Notes: generated by a model from the letters alone, not told the origin. Shown: positions 50,602 through 59,527, counted from the stretch's first letter. The stretch: DNA of 64,000 nucleotides from Betaproteobacteria bacterium (GCA_016194905.1 JACQAP010000008.1:186001-250000), one strand, 5' to 3'. Translations and numbers: made by a program.

Positions 50602-51420
50602 ATGATGGGGCCGCTGTTGATTCTAAAAGACCACGAAACCTTGCGCGCTGCCGCGCGCGCCGGTATGCCCACCGTCGAGTGCTCGCTTGATCTGGATCGT
50701 TCGACGACGACGGTCGAGGTGGGCGATGCGGGATGGATCTGGCAAGGCCGGCGATTCCCCTGGCTGGAGAATTGTAAGGACCGAACCATCTATCACTGGG
50801 ATGGCGAGGCCTTTCAGCCGGTGGCGCGGTTCACAACGTCACTGATCAAGTTGGTGCCGACGCAATGGGGACCGCCGACGTTCGAAATCGACGGCATCAA
50901 GATGTTACCCACGGCGCAAGTCTCGCCTTACGCGGATGCCGAACGCAAAGTCGGATTGATTCAACCGCGCGGCAAGGTGATTTTGGACACCTGCGGCGGC
51001 CTTGGCTATTTCGCCGCGTGGTGCTTGCTGGGCCAGGCCGCGCAAGTGCTTTCCTACGAAAAGAATCCCGACGTGATCTGGCTGCGCAGCCTCAATCCCT
51101 GGTCGCCGGAGATCGGCAATGGATTGACGTTAACGCAAGGCGACATCGCCGAGCAGATCGCCACGCTGCCCAGCGGGTCGGTCGATGCGATTTTGCACGA
51201 CCCGCCGCGTTTCGGAATCGCCGGTGAACTCTACTCGCAAGTCTTTTATGACCAACTGGCCAAAGTGCTCAAGCGCAAAGGCAAACTGTTTCATTACACC
51301 GGCACGCCGAACAAACTCACCAGCGGACGCGATGTGCCCAACGAAGTGGCGAAACGGTTGCGGCACGCCGGGTTTGTCGCGGAGTTGAGTGGGGATGGAG
51401 TGATGGGGGTCAAGAAGTGA
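50602..51420 (+). CDS. class I SAM-dependent methyltransferase-like protein
   Basis: A 272-residue protein. The SAM-binding motif I is VILDTCGGLGYFAAW, with a following acidic residue in SYEKNPDVIWLRSLNPW, and the later motif is DAILHDPPRFGIAGELYSQVF. The fold resembles spermidine synthase and rRNA-type methyltransferases, with an N-terminal domain of about 130 residues that is not familiar. The start is ATG at 50602 (an ATG follows at 50605). The substrate cannot be decided; the DPPR motif favours an amino or nucleobase target. Confidence 0.7.
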   Translation: MMGPLLILKDHETLRAAARAGMPTVECSLDLDRSTTTVEVGDAGWIWQGRRFPWLENCKDRTIYHWDGEAFQPVARFTTSLIKLVPTQWGPPTFEIDGIKMLPTAQVSPYADAERKVGLIQPRGKVILDTCGGLGYFAAWCLLGQAAQVLSYEKNPDVIWLRSLNPWSPEIGNGLTLTQGDIAEQIATLPSGSVDAILHDPPRFGIAGELYSQVFYDQLAKVLKRKGKLFHYTGTPNKLTSGRDVPNEVAKRLRHAGFVAELSGDGVMGVKK

Positions 51421-51490
51421 ACGGTGACGCGGGCCTAAACTCTCACGCCTTGGACCAGTGGTGCCACGGGTTGCATGGAATGGAGGCCAT

Positions 51491-51766
51491 ATGAACGAGA
51501 AGATCGAGGTTTTACTCAAGACGCTGGGCAACGCGTTTGCCGGAGCATCGGTCGAGCACAAGCATGCCGAGGGTCGCCACCAAATTTTCCTGACATCGCC
51601 GAACGTTGCTCATCGGGTGGACTTTCTGGATGAAGTGGTCGCAAGCAAAGACGCGAGCCACCTCAAGCGTCTCTGCAAGCAGGTTTCTGCCCACCTGCAA
51701 CATGCCCCTGACGGCAAGCCCAAACATCTGCTCGTGAAAAACGACGGGATACACGAGGGGTTTTAA
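51491..51766 (+). CDS. hypothetical small protein
   Basis: A 91-residue soluble protein beginning MNEKIEVLLKTLGNAFAGAS. It is alternating helix-like with charged residues (HLKRLCKQVSAHLQ) and no known domain, signal or membrane segment. GGAGG lies seven bases before the ATG at 51491, which decides the start. It lies 70 bases after the methyltransferase gene on the same strand. Function unknown. Confidence 0.55.
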   Translation: MNEKIEVLLKTLGNAFAGASVEHKHAEGRHQIFLTSPNVAHRVDFLDEVVASKDASHLKRLCKQVSAHLQHAPDGKPKHLLVKNDGIHEGF

Positions 51767-51780
51767 GGAAAGGATTCGCC

Positions 51781-52000
51781 ATGCCACTAAGCCGTGGAAA
51801 ATTCCCGAGCCTCGCCGCTGCCGGCGCGGCAAGCAGCCTGGTAGCCGAAAAATCGGTTCAGGCGCGGACAGCAGCGCCGTTCAAGGCAATCGCCTTCGAT
51901 AGCTTTCCGATTTTCGATCCCCGCCCGGTGTTCCCGGGGCGCTTGCTACATTGAACAAGGCGGGCATCCGGCTGGCGATCCTGTCCAACATGACCCAGCC
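51781..52000 (+). pseudogene. HAD-type dehalogenase gene with large internal deletion
   Basis: The first frame, from ATG 51781, reads MPLSRGKFPSLAAAGAASSL as a Tat-type signal and then FKAIAFDSFPIFDPRPVF, the catalytic Asp start of a haloacid dehalogenase, and stops at 51952. A second frame reads LNKAGIRLAILSNMT (51951-52000), the middle motif with the conserved Ser. About 70-80 codons between them are missing and the frames do not match. The gene is therefore broken. It is not otherwise marked because both parts are short. Confidence 0.6.
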
Positions 52001-52045
52001 AATCACTGCCTGCTGTCGTCCCGAGAGGGGAGGACGATCCCGACG

Positions 52046-53119
52046 CTAGCTGATGCCGCCCTCCACCGAGTAGCCTTCCGCGCGCCAGCGCAGCATGCCG
52101 CCCGCGAGGTTCGCGGCATCTTTGAGCCCGGCTTGTTGCAGGATCACGGTGGCCTGTGCCGAGCGCGCGCCGGATCGGCAGACGGCAACGACCGGGCGCT
52201 CGCGGGCGAGTTCTGTGCTCCGTCTGGTCAGTTCACCGAGCGGGATCAAGACCGCGCCGCGGATATGTCCCAGCGCCCCGTTGTATTCCGACGGTTCGCG
52301 CACGTCGAGGATCTGAACCTGGTCGGCGGCTTCTTCCAGTGCTTGCGGCTGGATTTCCCAGATGCCCGCGAAGGTGTAGGTGAGCGCTGCCCAGGTCGGC
52401 GCGACGAGCGATATGTCCCCGGCCTTCGGTTGCCCGCACTTGAGGTTGGCCGGCACCGCGACATCGATCTGCTTCGGATGCGGCAGGTGCAGGTTGTCCA
52501 TGTAGCCGGCGAAGTCGGCTTCGCCGATTTCACCGCCTAGGCGCGGATTGAAGCGCTGCTCCTCCGCCACGCTCGTCACCGTGAGACCACGATAGTCATG
52601 CGCTGGGTAGAGCAGACAATTCCGTGGCAGCGTGAGAATCTGGGTATGCACCGAACGGTAGAGGGCGTGCGGGTCGCCTTGCTGGAAATCCGTGCGCCCG
52701 CTGCCCCGGATCAACAGACAGTCCCCGGTGAAGGCCATGCTTTCGTCGTCGAGCACGTAGGTCAGACACCCGTTTGTGTGACCCGGCGTGGCGCGCACCT
52801 GGAGATGGCGTTTGCCGAATTCGATCTTGTCGCCTTGCGCCAGATAGCGGTCGGCCCCCTCGGCGCCACTGCTTTGCGCCGCTGCGATCCAGCTGCCGAA
52901 TTGCCGCTTCAGAATCCATGCGCCCGTCACATGGTCCGCGTGGACATGGGTTTCCAGCGTGCAGTTCAGGCGCAGATCGAGTTCGCTCAACAGCGCCGCG
53001 TCCCGGCGTGCCTGCTCGAAGACCGTGTCGATCAGTACCGCCTCGCGGCTGCGGACGTCGCCGAGAAGGTAGGTATAGGTGGAGGACTGCGGGTCGAACA
53101 ACTGCCTGAAAATCAGCAT
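52046..53119 (-). CDS. persulfide dioxygenase-rhodanese fusion (ETHE1-like)
   Basis: A 357-residue two-domain enzyme of sulfide detoxification. The N-terminal metallo-beta-lactamase domain has [12 protein letters not shown], the iron-binding TPGHTNGC and [20 protein letters not shown] motif typical of ETHE1 persulfide dioxygenases, which oxidise glutathione persulfide to sulfite. The C-terminal rhodanese domain has [19 protein letters not shown] and the active-site [11 protein letters not shown]. Fusions of the two occur in Burkholderia relatives (PRF). The ATG at 53119 is chosen over the upstream TTG at 53146 because homology begins at [19 protein letters not shown]. Confidence 0.88.
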   Translation of the reverse strand: MLIFRQLFDPQSSTYTYLLGDVRSREAVLIDTVFEQARRDAALLSELDLRLNCTLETHVHADHVTGAWILKRQFGSWIAAAQSSGAEGADRYLAQGDKIEFGKRHLQVRATPGHTNGCLTYVLDDESMAFTGDCLLIRGSGRTDFQQGDPHALYRSVHTQILTLPRNCLLYPAHDYRGLTVTSVAEEQRFNPRLGGEIGEADFAGYMDNLHLPHPKQIDVAVPANLKCGQPKAGDISLVAPTWAALTYTFAGIWEIQPQALEEAADQVQILDVREPSEYNGALGHIRGAVLIPLGELTRRSTELARERPVVAVCRSGARSAQATVILQQAGLKDAANLAGGMLRWRAEGYSVEGGIS

Positions 53120-53281
53120 TCCACGCCCCGGCGCCTGAATCTGCAATCGTGTTCACGTTAATCGATGATCAGGAAAGGGACTGCTGTCGTCCCGCAAGCC
53201 GATCCCCGATCCCGAACATAGTTTAGCCTTACGGCGGCGAAGGGGCGAATTGAGTAGGGCGAAGTGATCTCCAGTCACCAG

Positions 53282-53407
53282 TCACCGTTCCCCCATCACC
53301 GCCACGACGAGACTGCGCGAGTGCGGCGCCTGGCGATGCTCCCAGAGGTACAGGCCCTGCCAGGTGCCCAGCATCAAACGGCCGTCCGCTGCTCGATCAT
53401 CAATCTT
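53282..53407 (-). pseudogene. C-terminal fragment of a YjbQ-family protein
   Basis: The minus-strand frame reads KIDDRAADGRLMLGTWQGLY and then LWEHRQAPHSRSLVVAVMGE, ending R and stop. That is the C-terminal 40 residues of the YjbQ/UPF0047 family (secondary thiamine-phosphate synthase type), where LGTWQGIYLWEHR is diagnostic. The N-terminal 90 residues are missing. The fragment lies between two unrelated genes; the rest of this gap has a GTCACCAGTCACC repeat run (53272-53285) and no gene. Confidence 0.75.
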
Positions 53408-53482
53408 CCTGCAACGCCGGGGCGAGGAACCGGTGAACGGAAGGCGCTGCGCCGGCGCGGCCAGCGTCGCCGCGTGTGCCGG

Positions 53483-54772
53483 TCAGTGCTCCCCGACCAG
53501 GCGAGCCCGCACCCAGCCGATGTGTTCGCGCAGTACGTAGAGCTGGTCCGCGAATGCAAGCGGCGTGCGCAGATTGTTCACCGACTCCTCGATGTCGTCG
53601 AGCCGCTTGAGGATTTCCTGTTCGCGCTCCGGTGTCGGGTCGGCGAGCATGTCGCGCTCGATGGCCATCAGCGCGCCGTACCATCTGTAGATGCGCGATC
53701 GCACCCGCCAGCGGTACAGCGGCGGCACGATGCGTGTGGCCGGGATCAGGATCACCACCAGCGGCACCAGCACCACCAGCATGCGGTCCACTAGGCTCGC
53801 CAGCCAGAACGGCAATTTCTTGTACAGGAAGGGCGCCCCCGAACGGTAGAAGCGCTGCGCATCCTCGCTGATCGGAAAATCACGCTCCAGCGGCGCCGGG
53901 AATTCTCCGGCCTTCCGGTACATGCCCGCGGAGCCATGAATCTCCCGCGCGGCGCCGATCAGCAGGTCCGACAGCGCAGGATGCAAGTCCGTGTGAGCGA
54001 TCAGTTCAACGGTCGGGCCGACCAGTTCGACGTCGTGCGGCGGAAGATCCTGCCCCAGATCGAAGGCGCCTTCCGGCAGCGTGAGCCGCGACAGGAACTT
54101 GAGGCGCCGCATATAGCCGTCGGCCTGCCTGAAGTTCATCAGCCTGATCCCCGGCACCTTCAGCAAATCGCGTGTCACCTGGCCGCGCACCAATTCGCCC
54201 ATGAGGAAAGTGGCGTCGATCTTCCCCTGCTTGAGCGCCTCGACTGCATCATCCCCGTCCAGATCCAGCAGGCGACTCGGGCCCTTGTCCATGCCGTTTG
54301 CGACCAGGAACTTCATCGCCAGCGCGTGGGTTCCGCTGCCTTGCGGGCCGACGGCGATGCGCTTGCCTTTCAACTGGAAGAGCCGATCCACCGATTCCTT
54401 GCCACGATAGAAAACCAGAACCGGCTGAACGAACACGCTGCCCAGAGACATCAGGCCGCCGGTTTCAGCGCCTTCGGTCACGCCGCCCAGCACGAATCCC
54501 ACATCGGCGCGGACCTTGCCGTCCGCGAGCCGCCGCAGGTTGTCCTGCGCGCCCTCGGTTTCGACCACCTGCACTTTCACGCCGCTGCGCGCGATGATCT
54601 TCGCGTAGCGCTCGGCGGTGCTGTAGTAGCTGCTTTCCTTCGGTCCGGCGAGCATCACGATCGAATCCGGCGGCGCCGGACGGATGAATTTGACCGCCAG
54701 CCAGGCGCCGAGCGCGGTGACCAGCAGCACGGGCGCGACGATCACGAGCAGGTCCCGCCAGGAGACGGTCAC
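53483..54772 (-). CDS. TAXI-family TRAP transporter solute receptor
   Basis: A 429-residue membrane-attached receptor of the TAXI group. An N-terminal membrane segment LVIVAPVLLVTALGAWLAVKF is followed by SIVMLAGPKESSYYSTAERYAKIIARSG, a typical TAXI opening, GKRIAVGPQGSGTHALAMKFL and a second hydrophobic stretch MLVVLVPLVVILIPATRIV near the C-terminus. The final about 80 residues are a predicted coiled helix. No TRAP permease gene is beside it. The GTG at 54772 is preferred; a TGA lies upstream in frame. Confidence 0.85.
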   Translation of the reverse strand: MTVSWRDLLVIVAPVLLVTALGAWLAVKFIRPAPPDSIVMLAGPKESSYYSTAERYAKIIARSGVKVQVVETEGAQDNLRRLADGKVRADVGFVLGGVTEGAETGGLMSLGSVFVQPVLVFYRGKESVDRLFQLKGKRIAVGPQGSGTHALAMKFLVANGMDKGPSRLLDLDGDDAVEALKQGKIDATFLMGELVRGQVTRDLLKVPGIRLMNFRQADGYMRRLKFLSRLTLPEGAFDLGQDLPPHDVELVGPTVELIAHTDLHPALSDLLIGAAREIHGSAGMYRKAGEFPAPLERDFPISEDAQRFYRSGAPFLYKKLPFWLASLVDRMLVVLVPLVVILIPATRIVPPLYRWRVRSRIYRWYGALMAIERDMLADPTPEREQEILKRLDDIEESVNNLRTPLAFADQLYVLREHIGWVRARLVGEH

Positions 54773-54928
54773 CAGTTTGGCCGGCAGCCGCAGGCGGCGC
54801 AGGCGTTTGAATCTTTCGGAGTTTACTATTTCTTTTCTCCATCAATGGCGCAGATGGCAGCGTACGTGATGTCGGTCAGGCTTGCAGTGCCCACGAAATC
54901 CGGGCTACCTCGGGCCTGCAGCACCCTG

Positions 54929-56380
54929 TCAGAGGTACGGCTGCGCCAGGCGGACGATACCGTCCCGCAATTTGATCGGAAAGCTGCGTCCGTCGAGGTC
55001 CGCAACCGTGAGACGCCGGGCACCGGCGATCTTGGCTCCGAGCACTTTCCCGAGCCGGGAAACGAGTTCGGCCGAATAGCATTCGACTGCATATTCGAAG
55101 TTGAGGCGCAGGCTGCGGGGGTCCCAGTTCGCGGAACCGATCAGGCCCCACACGCCATCGACGAGAAACAGCTTCGAATGATCGAATGGCGGCGGGGACA
55201 GGTGCACGCGGCAGCCCCACCGTACGATCTGCGACAGTTGGGCGGTGGCGGCCCACTCGACGAAACGCAGGTTTCCGCGCGCCGGCAACAGGATGTCGAC
55301 CTGCACGCCGCGCAGGGCCGCGACCCGCAGCGCGTCGATGAGCGTCGCGTCGGGCAGGAAATACGGCGTGACGATCTGGACGGACCGCGTGGCCTGGGAC
55401 AGCGCACCCAGGAAGGTGATGAGCAGTGTCTCGTAATCCTCGTCGGGGCCGTCAGGGATGCCGCGGGCGAGCACTGCGCCGGCAGGCCCGATAGGAGGAA
55501 ACCAGGCAGGGCCCGCAAGTTCCTCCGCGGTCGTGAATGTCCAGTCGAAAGCGAGAGCCTTCATCAACTGGCCGACCGCCGGCCCGCGAACACGGAAGTG
55601 CAAGTCCAGAACCGGTTTGTCCGGTTTCAGCCCGAGAACGCAGGCGTCGCGGATGTTGAGACCGCCGCAGAAACCGATCGTACCGTCCACGACCATCAGC
55701 TTCCGATGGTTGCGCAGATTGAAGTAGGGGTGCCGCCAGGGACTGGTAGGCGGCAGGAAGCGCGCAACCGTAATGCCGTGCGCGCGCAACGTCCGCACGA
55801 TCGGTGGATGGCTGTAGCGGGCGCCGACGCCGTCGACCAGCACGCGTACGGCCACGCCTCGCTGTTCGGCCCGGGCGAGCGCGTCGATGAACCGGTCGGC
55901 GACGTGACCCCGGTCGAAGATATAGGTGGCCAGCGCGACGCTGCGCGTCGCGCCGTCGATCGCCGAGAGCATGGCCGGATAGGCTTCGTCGCCGTTTACG
56001 AGCGGGTCCACCGCATTGCCGGTCACAAGCGGTGTTCCGGTGATGGCGCCCACCAGCGTGGCAAGCGGCCGGGCAGCCGATGGAACACCGTCCGGGAGCG
56101 CGACCTCATAAGGCGATCGTACGAGCGGACCCGGAGACTCCGTCCACTGCATTTCCCGGCCGCGGCGTATCCGCCCTGCGTGGCGGCGAAGGCGGTTGAT
56201 GCCGAACAGGGCGTACAAGGCCGAACCGACGACCGGTGTGAGCCACACGAGCCCCACCCATCCGATCGCTGCGCGCACATCCGGCTTGGTGAGCACGATG
56301 TGCGCGGACACGGTCGACGCGAGGATCAAATGGACCGCACTGACGAAGAGACTGACAGCCCAGGGTTCCATTTGAATCAC
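54929..56380 (-). CDS. cls: cardiolipin synthase (phospholipase D family)
   Basis: A 483-residue inner-membrane enzyme that joins two phosphatidylglycerol molecules into cardiolipin. Two N-terminal membrane segments (AVSLFVSAVHLILASTVSA, AIGWVGLVWLTPVVGSALY) precede two phospholipase D motifs: NHRKLMVVDG and DHSKLFLVDG, each with HxK and Asp. NFEYAVECYSAEL near the end is the usual C-terminal signature. Both catalytic halves are intact. The product starts at ATG 56380 (another ATG is nine bases later). Confidence 0.9.
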   Translation of the reverse strand: MIQMEPWAVSLFVSAVHLILASTVSAHIVLTKPDVRAAIGWVGLVWLTPVVGSALYALFGINRLRRHAGRIRRGREMQWTESPGPLVRSPYEVALPDGVPSAARPLATLVGAITGTPLVTGNAVDPLVNGDEAYPAMLSAIDGATRSVALATYIFDRGHVADRFIDALARAEQRGVAVRVLVDGVGARYSHPPIVRTLRAHGITVARFLPPTSPWRHPYFNLRNHRKLMVVDGTIGFCGGLNIRDACVLGLKPDKPVLDLHFRVRGPAVGQLMKALAFDWTFTTAEELAGPAWFPPIGPAGAVLARGIPDGPDEDYETLLITFLGALSQATRSVQIVTPYFLPDATLIDALRVAALRGVQVDILLPARGNLRFVEWAATAQLSQIVRWGCRVHLSPPPFDHSKLFLVDGVWGLIGSANWDPRSLRLNFEYAVECYSAELVSRLGKVLGAKIAGARRLTVADLDGRSFPIKLRDGIVRLAQPYL

Positions 56381-56762
56381 AGCGGCGACGCGCCTGTTAC
56401 GTGGGTTGCCCGCTTCAAGGTCCGTCCCTTCGCTTCATGATGCGGCAAACGCCTGGTCGGCCCGGTAAAAAATGTCCGCAGGGTATCAACGTACACGAAA
56501 ACCGGAAAACCCGGGTCAGACTCGCCGTGAGAAAGGAAAATAGGGACATGTCGATCAGGAACGGTGAGTGCTGCGTGCTGCGAAAGGGCGAGAGGAAAGA
56601 GGAAAGATAAAAGAGGAAAGAGGGAAAGGGAAAAACAGAAAAAGCAGGACCGGGGGACGAGTAAAACTACGAGGCTTGAGCGCCCCAGGATCTCACTCGT
56701 CCCTCGCCCCTGTACCCGGTCGGGTGCCGTGACATCTTCCCGCAACAATGCGATCATAAATC
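56381..56762. other. intergenic region with a long polypurine tract
   Basis: The gap between the divergent cls and DUF2652 genes contains a stretch (about 56577-56652) that is almost all purines on this strand, with repeated GAGGAAAG units. Before it lies a run with CGGAAAACCCGGGTCAGAC. No gene is supported. The purine tract could form a triplex or a slipped-strand length variant and should lie near the promoters. Confidence 0.5.
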
Positions 56763-57323
56763 GTGTCCGTCCGTCCCGCCCTACTGGTCATCGCCGACAT
56801 CGGAGGCTATGCCGCCTTCATGAAGGCCCACAGAACAAGCCTCGTGCATGCTCAGGACGTGATGGCGCGCCTGCTGGAGGCGGTGATCGACACGGCGCCG
56901 AACCTGACACTGATCGAGATCGAAGGCGATGCCGCGTTTTTCTATGCGTGGCCGCGGGATGGCCGCGATGCCGCGTCCGCACAGATGCTTGCCGACCAGA
57001 TCCTCGCCATGCATCGTGCCTTCCATGCGGTCCGCCAGACAATTTCGATGCTCAATTTTTGCCGATGCGAGGGATGCAGGGGGTCGAAGTCGCTCAAAGT
57101 GAAGTTCGTGGCACACCTGGGCGATGTCACCATGCAGCGTGTGAAGCACGTCAGCAAGCTCGCCGGGGTGGAGGTGATCCTGGTTCACCGCATGCTCAAG
57201 AATACTGTGCCGTTGCCGGAGGTCACCCGCGCTGCCCGATTCCGGGAGACCTTCGGCGTCCTCGCTCGGTCGCTGCCCTATAGGGTCGGCCTGAAGAAGC
57301 TGCGCTTTGTGCTCGGGTCGTGA
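56763..57323 (+). CDS. DUF2652 / nucleotidyl cyclase-like protein
   Basis: A 186-residue protein of the DUF2652 family, which resembles adenylate cyclase domains. It starts MSVRPALLVIADIGGYAAFM and has LIEIEGDAAFFYAWP, the family pattern with one acidic residue where cyclases have the metal-binding pair. A CRCEGC motif is in the middle. The GTG at 56763 is the only reasonable start. Members lack confirmed activity; a fully motif-bearing cyclase gene lies 1.2 kb downstream. Confidence 0.7.
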   Translation: MSVRPALLVIADIGGYAAFMKAHRTSLVHAQDVMARLLEAVIDTAPNLTLIEIEGDAAFFYAWPRDGRDAASAQMLADQILAMHRAFHAVRQTISMLNFCRCEGCRGSKSLKVKFVAHLGDVTMQRVKHVSKLAGVEVILVHRMLKNTVPLPEVTRAARFRETFGVLARSLPYRVGLKKLRFVLGS

Positions 57324-57334
57324 AGATGGGGGGG

Positions 57335-57384
57335 CCCGCCCACGGGATTCCGGAGGATCCCTAAAGGGTTCCAGGGGATTCCCC
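57335..57384. repeat. mini-hairpin chain 3
   Basis: Four tiny palindromes in the gap before the AhpD-like gene: CCCG/CCCA/CGGG (57335-57346), TCC/GGA/GGA (57349-57357), CCC/TAAA/GGG (57359-57368) and GGGG/ATT/CCCC (57374-57384). The architecture (3-4 base-pair stems, 3-4 base loops, short spacers) matches chains 1 and 2 near 27 and 30 kb, although the sequences differ. GACGAGGG follows, as it also does near 30.77 and 30.82 kb. Confidence 0.5.
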
Positions 57385-57437
57385 AATAAGAGACGAGGGT
57401 GATGGGAAAGAGCCGTCGCAAGAGGTAAAGTAAAGCA

Positions 57438-58529
57438 ATGGCGAGCCCGCTACTCCAGGTGAGCTGGGACCAATGCCTGCTCGAGCCCGCGCCCGATCGG
57501 CAGGCCGAGGCGATGTTGCGCCGCGAAACCGGCGCCGCCCCGGGGTGGGTACGCTATTTCCTGAGTTGTCCCTGGTTGCCCAGGGCGGCAATCCGCCTGG
57601 GGATAGACAACAAGCTGCTGGTGGACCTCGATTTCCCGACCGTCGACCTGATTGGTCTGGTAGTGAGCCAGGAGAACTCCTGTCGCTACTGCTACGCGGT
57701 CACGCGCATGGCGTTGCGCGTCCTCGGCATGAGCGAGGAACGCATGCAACAACTCGAGCAGCGCCTTGCCAGCGGCGAACTGGAGCCGAAAGCGGCCGCC
57801 GCCGTGCGCTTTGGGCGCCGCATGGCGCGCTCCACCCCGCTGGTGACGCCGCAGGATCTCGAGCCGCTGCGCGCGGCCGGATTCAGCGACATGGCGATTC
57901 GCGAGATCGCGTTCTCCGTCGCCTGCGTCGCGTTCTTCAATCGCATTTCCACCATCCCGGCGCTGCCACCGCAGTCCTGGGAGCAACTCGCCGACCGATG
58001 GTTTGTGCGCCTGTTCCGCCCGCTGTTCGCGCGCACGGCACGCGGCTGGCGCAAGCGCGGGGAGCCGACTTCGTTCGCGCGGCGCCCCGAGGGACCGTTC
58101 GCCGGGCTGCTGCTGCAGTTCGAGGGCTCGCCCATCGGTCCCGTGCTCGCTTCCGCGCTCGACGACCTGTGGGCCTCCCCCATCCTGAGCCGTCGCTCCA
58201 AGGCGCTGATGTTCGCGGTCATCGGCCGCGGTCTTGGCTGCCAGAGTTCCAGTGACGAGATAACCGGCGTCCTCGAAGCCGAGGGCCTGACGCCAGCCGA
58301 CGCGGAGCAGACCCTCTCGCATCTCGGCGGCCCGGGCATGGGCGCAGACGAGGCCGCGCTGCTCGCGTTTGCTCGCGACACCATCTGGTACGAGCCGATC
58401 CAGATCCAGCGGCGCGCACGCGAGCTGCGTCAGCGGCTGTCGGCGGCGCAGTTCGTCGAGGCGGTCGGTGTCGTGGCGCTGGCGAATTCCCTGTGCCGTC
58501 TGTGCGCGGCGCTCCCGCGCCGGTCGTGA
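57438..58529 (+). CDS. AhpD-like / carboxymuconolactone decarboxylase family protein
   Basis: A 363-residue protein with two AhpD-like halves. The first has the redox motif SQENSCRYCYAVTRMAL (CxxC) with the usual surrounding helix; the second half (about 220-363) lacks a CxxC and appears degenerate, though the final ANSLCRLCAALP has a C-x-x-C again. AhpD-type proteins act as disulfide reductants for peroxide removal, but this double form could have another job. The stop overlaps a GTG of the cyclase gene (GTGA), so the two are co-translated. Confidence 0.75.
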   Translation: MASPLLQVSWDQCLLEPAPDRQAEAMLRRETGAAPGWVRYFLSCPWLPRAAIRLGIDNKLLVDLDFPTVDLIGLVVSQENSCRYCYAVTRMALRVLGMSEERMQQLEQRLASGELEPKAAAAVRFGRRMARSTPLVTPQDLEPLRAAGFSDMAIREIAFSVACVAFFNRISTIPALPPQSWEQLADRWFVRLFRPLFARTARGWRKRGEPTSFARRPEGPFAGLLLQFEGSPIGPVLASALDDLWASPILSRRSKALMFAVIGRGLGCQSSSDEITGVLEAEGLTPADAEQTLSHLGGPGMGADEAALLAFARDTIWYEPIQIQRRARELRQRLSAAQFVEAVGVVALANSLCRLCAALPRRS

Positions 58530-59326
58530 GCTACGCCTACACGCTCGTTGTGATCGTGTCGGTGGCCGCGGCCGGACTGTTCATCCGGCAGCAATATCGG
58601 CTGCGCGAGTTGCGCGCGCGCGTCGAGTCGGCCTCGGCCGAACTGCAGCGCCTGCAGCAATCCTGCGCGCTGCTCGCGCCCGCCGGCGTGGTCGAACGCC
58701 TGTTTTCCGACGGGCCGGAAAGCATCGCCGAGCACAAGGTGTTTACCGCCATGTTCACCGACCTGGTGGGCTATACGGCGCTCGCCGAGCGGCTCGATCC
58801 GAAAACGCTGGCGGGTGTGCTGAACGGCTACTTCCAGCTTGTCAGCGACAGTGTCGCCGAGCACCGTGGGCGCGTCGGCACTTTCCTCGGCGACGGCATT
58901 CTCATCTTCTTCGGCGCACTGGAGCCGAACCCCTGGCAGTGCGACGACGCGGTGCAGGCGGCGCTCGCGATCCGTGCCGGGCTCGAGCGCTACAACGCCG
59001 AACTCGATCGCACGGGATTGCCGCGCATCGCAATCGGTGTCGGCGTCCACCGCGGGCCGGGACTTGCCGGCCTCATCGGCAGCCGCGACCGGCGCGAGTA
59101 CACGGTGGTCGGCCCCACATTGAACCTGGCTGCGCGCGTGCAGACGCTCACGCGCGAGCATGGCCGCGACATCCTGCTCACCGAATCGGTGCGCGAGCAG
59201 CTCGATCCGCGCTTCGAGCTGACGCCGATGCCGGCAGTGCCGGTCAAAGGTATCGCCGAGCCGGTCGTCACCTACGCCGTGCTCGGTCGGAGGGACGAAC
59301 AAGTGCGAGGACTCGCGACTCGATAA
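58526..59326 (+). CDS. class III nucleotidyl cyclase, membrane-anchored
   Basis: A 266-residue adenylate/guanylate cyclase. A membrane segment (TLVVIVSVAAAGLFI) and a coiled segment (LRARVESASAELQRLQQ) precede the catalytic domain: VFTAMFTDLVGYTALAE with the first metal-binding Asp, FLGDGILIFFG with the second, GVGVHRGPGLAG, and YTVVGPTLNLAARVQ with the transition-state Asn-Arg pair. The GTG at 58526 overlaps the AhpD-like stop, so it is preferred to the one at 58493. It would make a cyclic nucleotide in response to an unknown signal. Confidence 0.85.
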   Translation: MSYAYTLVVIVSVAAAGLFIRQQYRLRELRARVESASAELQRLQQSCALLAPAGVVERLFSDGPESIAEHKVFTAMFTDLVGYTALAERLDPKTLAGVLNGYFQLVSDSVAEHRGRVGTFLGDGILIFFGALEPNPWQCDDAVQAALAIRAGLERYNAELDRTGLPRIAIGVGVHRGPGLAGLIGSRDRREYTVVGPTLNLAARVQTLTREHGRDILLTESVREQLDPRFELTPMPAVPVKGIAEPVVTYAVLGRRDEQVRGLATR

Positions 59327-59392
59327 ACCCGTGACTGGTGACTGGAAAAAGCGGGACGCGGGCCTCGGGACTCAGGGCCAAGAAGGCGAAAA

Positions 59393-59485
59393 GCGGATGT
59401 CCTGGTTACCGGAGACGGCGATTTGCTCGCCTTGCGCGATGGACATGCAATCCTGACACCCGCGGAATTTGTCCGTAGGTTATGA
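59393..59485 (+). pseudogene. C-terminal fragment of a PIN-domain toxin
   Basis: The frame from 59393 reads ADVLVTGDGDLLALRDGHAI and then LTPAEFVRRL before a stop. This is the familiar end of PIN-family toxins (xDxLVTGDxDLLxL...ILTPxEFL), including the last acidic residues of the active site. The N-terminal about 100 residues are missing and no antitoxin gene is beside it. Too short for a gene call; a fragment of a lost VapC-type unit. Confidence 0.65.
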
Positions 59486-59527
59486 GCAGGAAGCCATGGC
59501 TGACGCCAAACTGAGGGATCCCCCTTT

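Noticed and set aside
53936-56440. 834-codon open frame on the plus strand
   Set aside because: It lies antisense to the TAXI receptor and cardiolipin synthase genes, both of which have complete motifs, and its own translation shows no known domain. It is open because of high GC.
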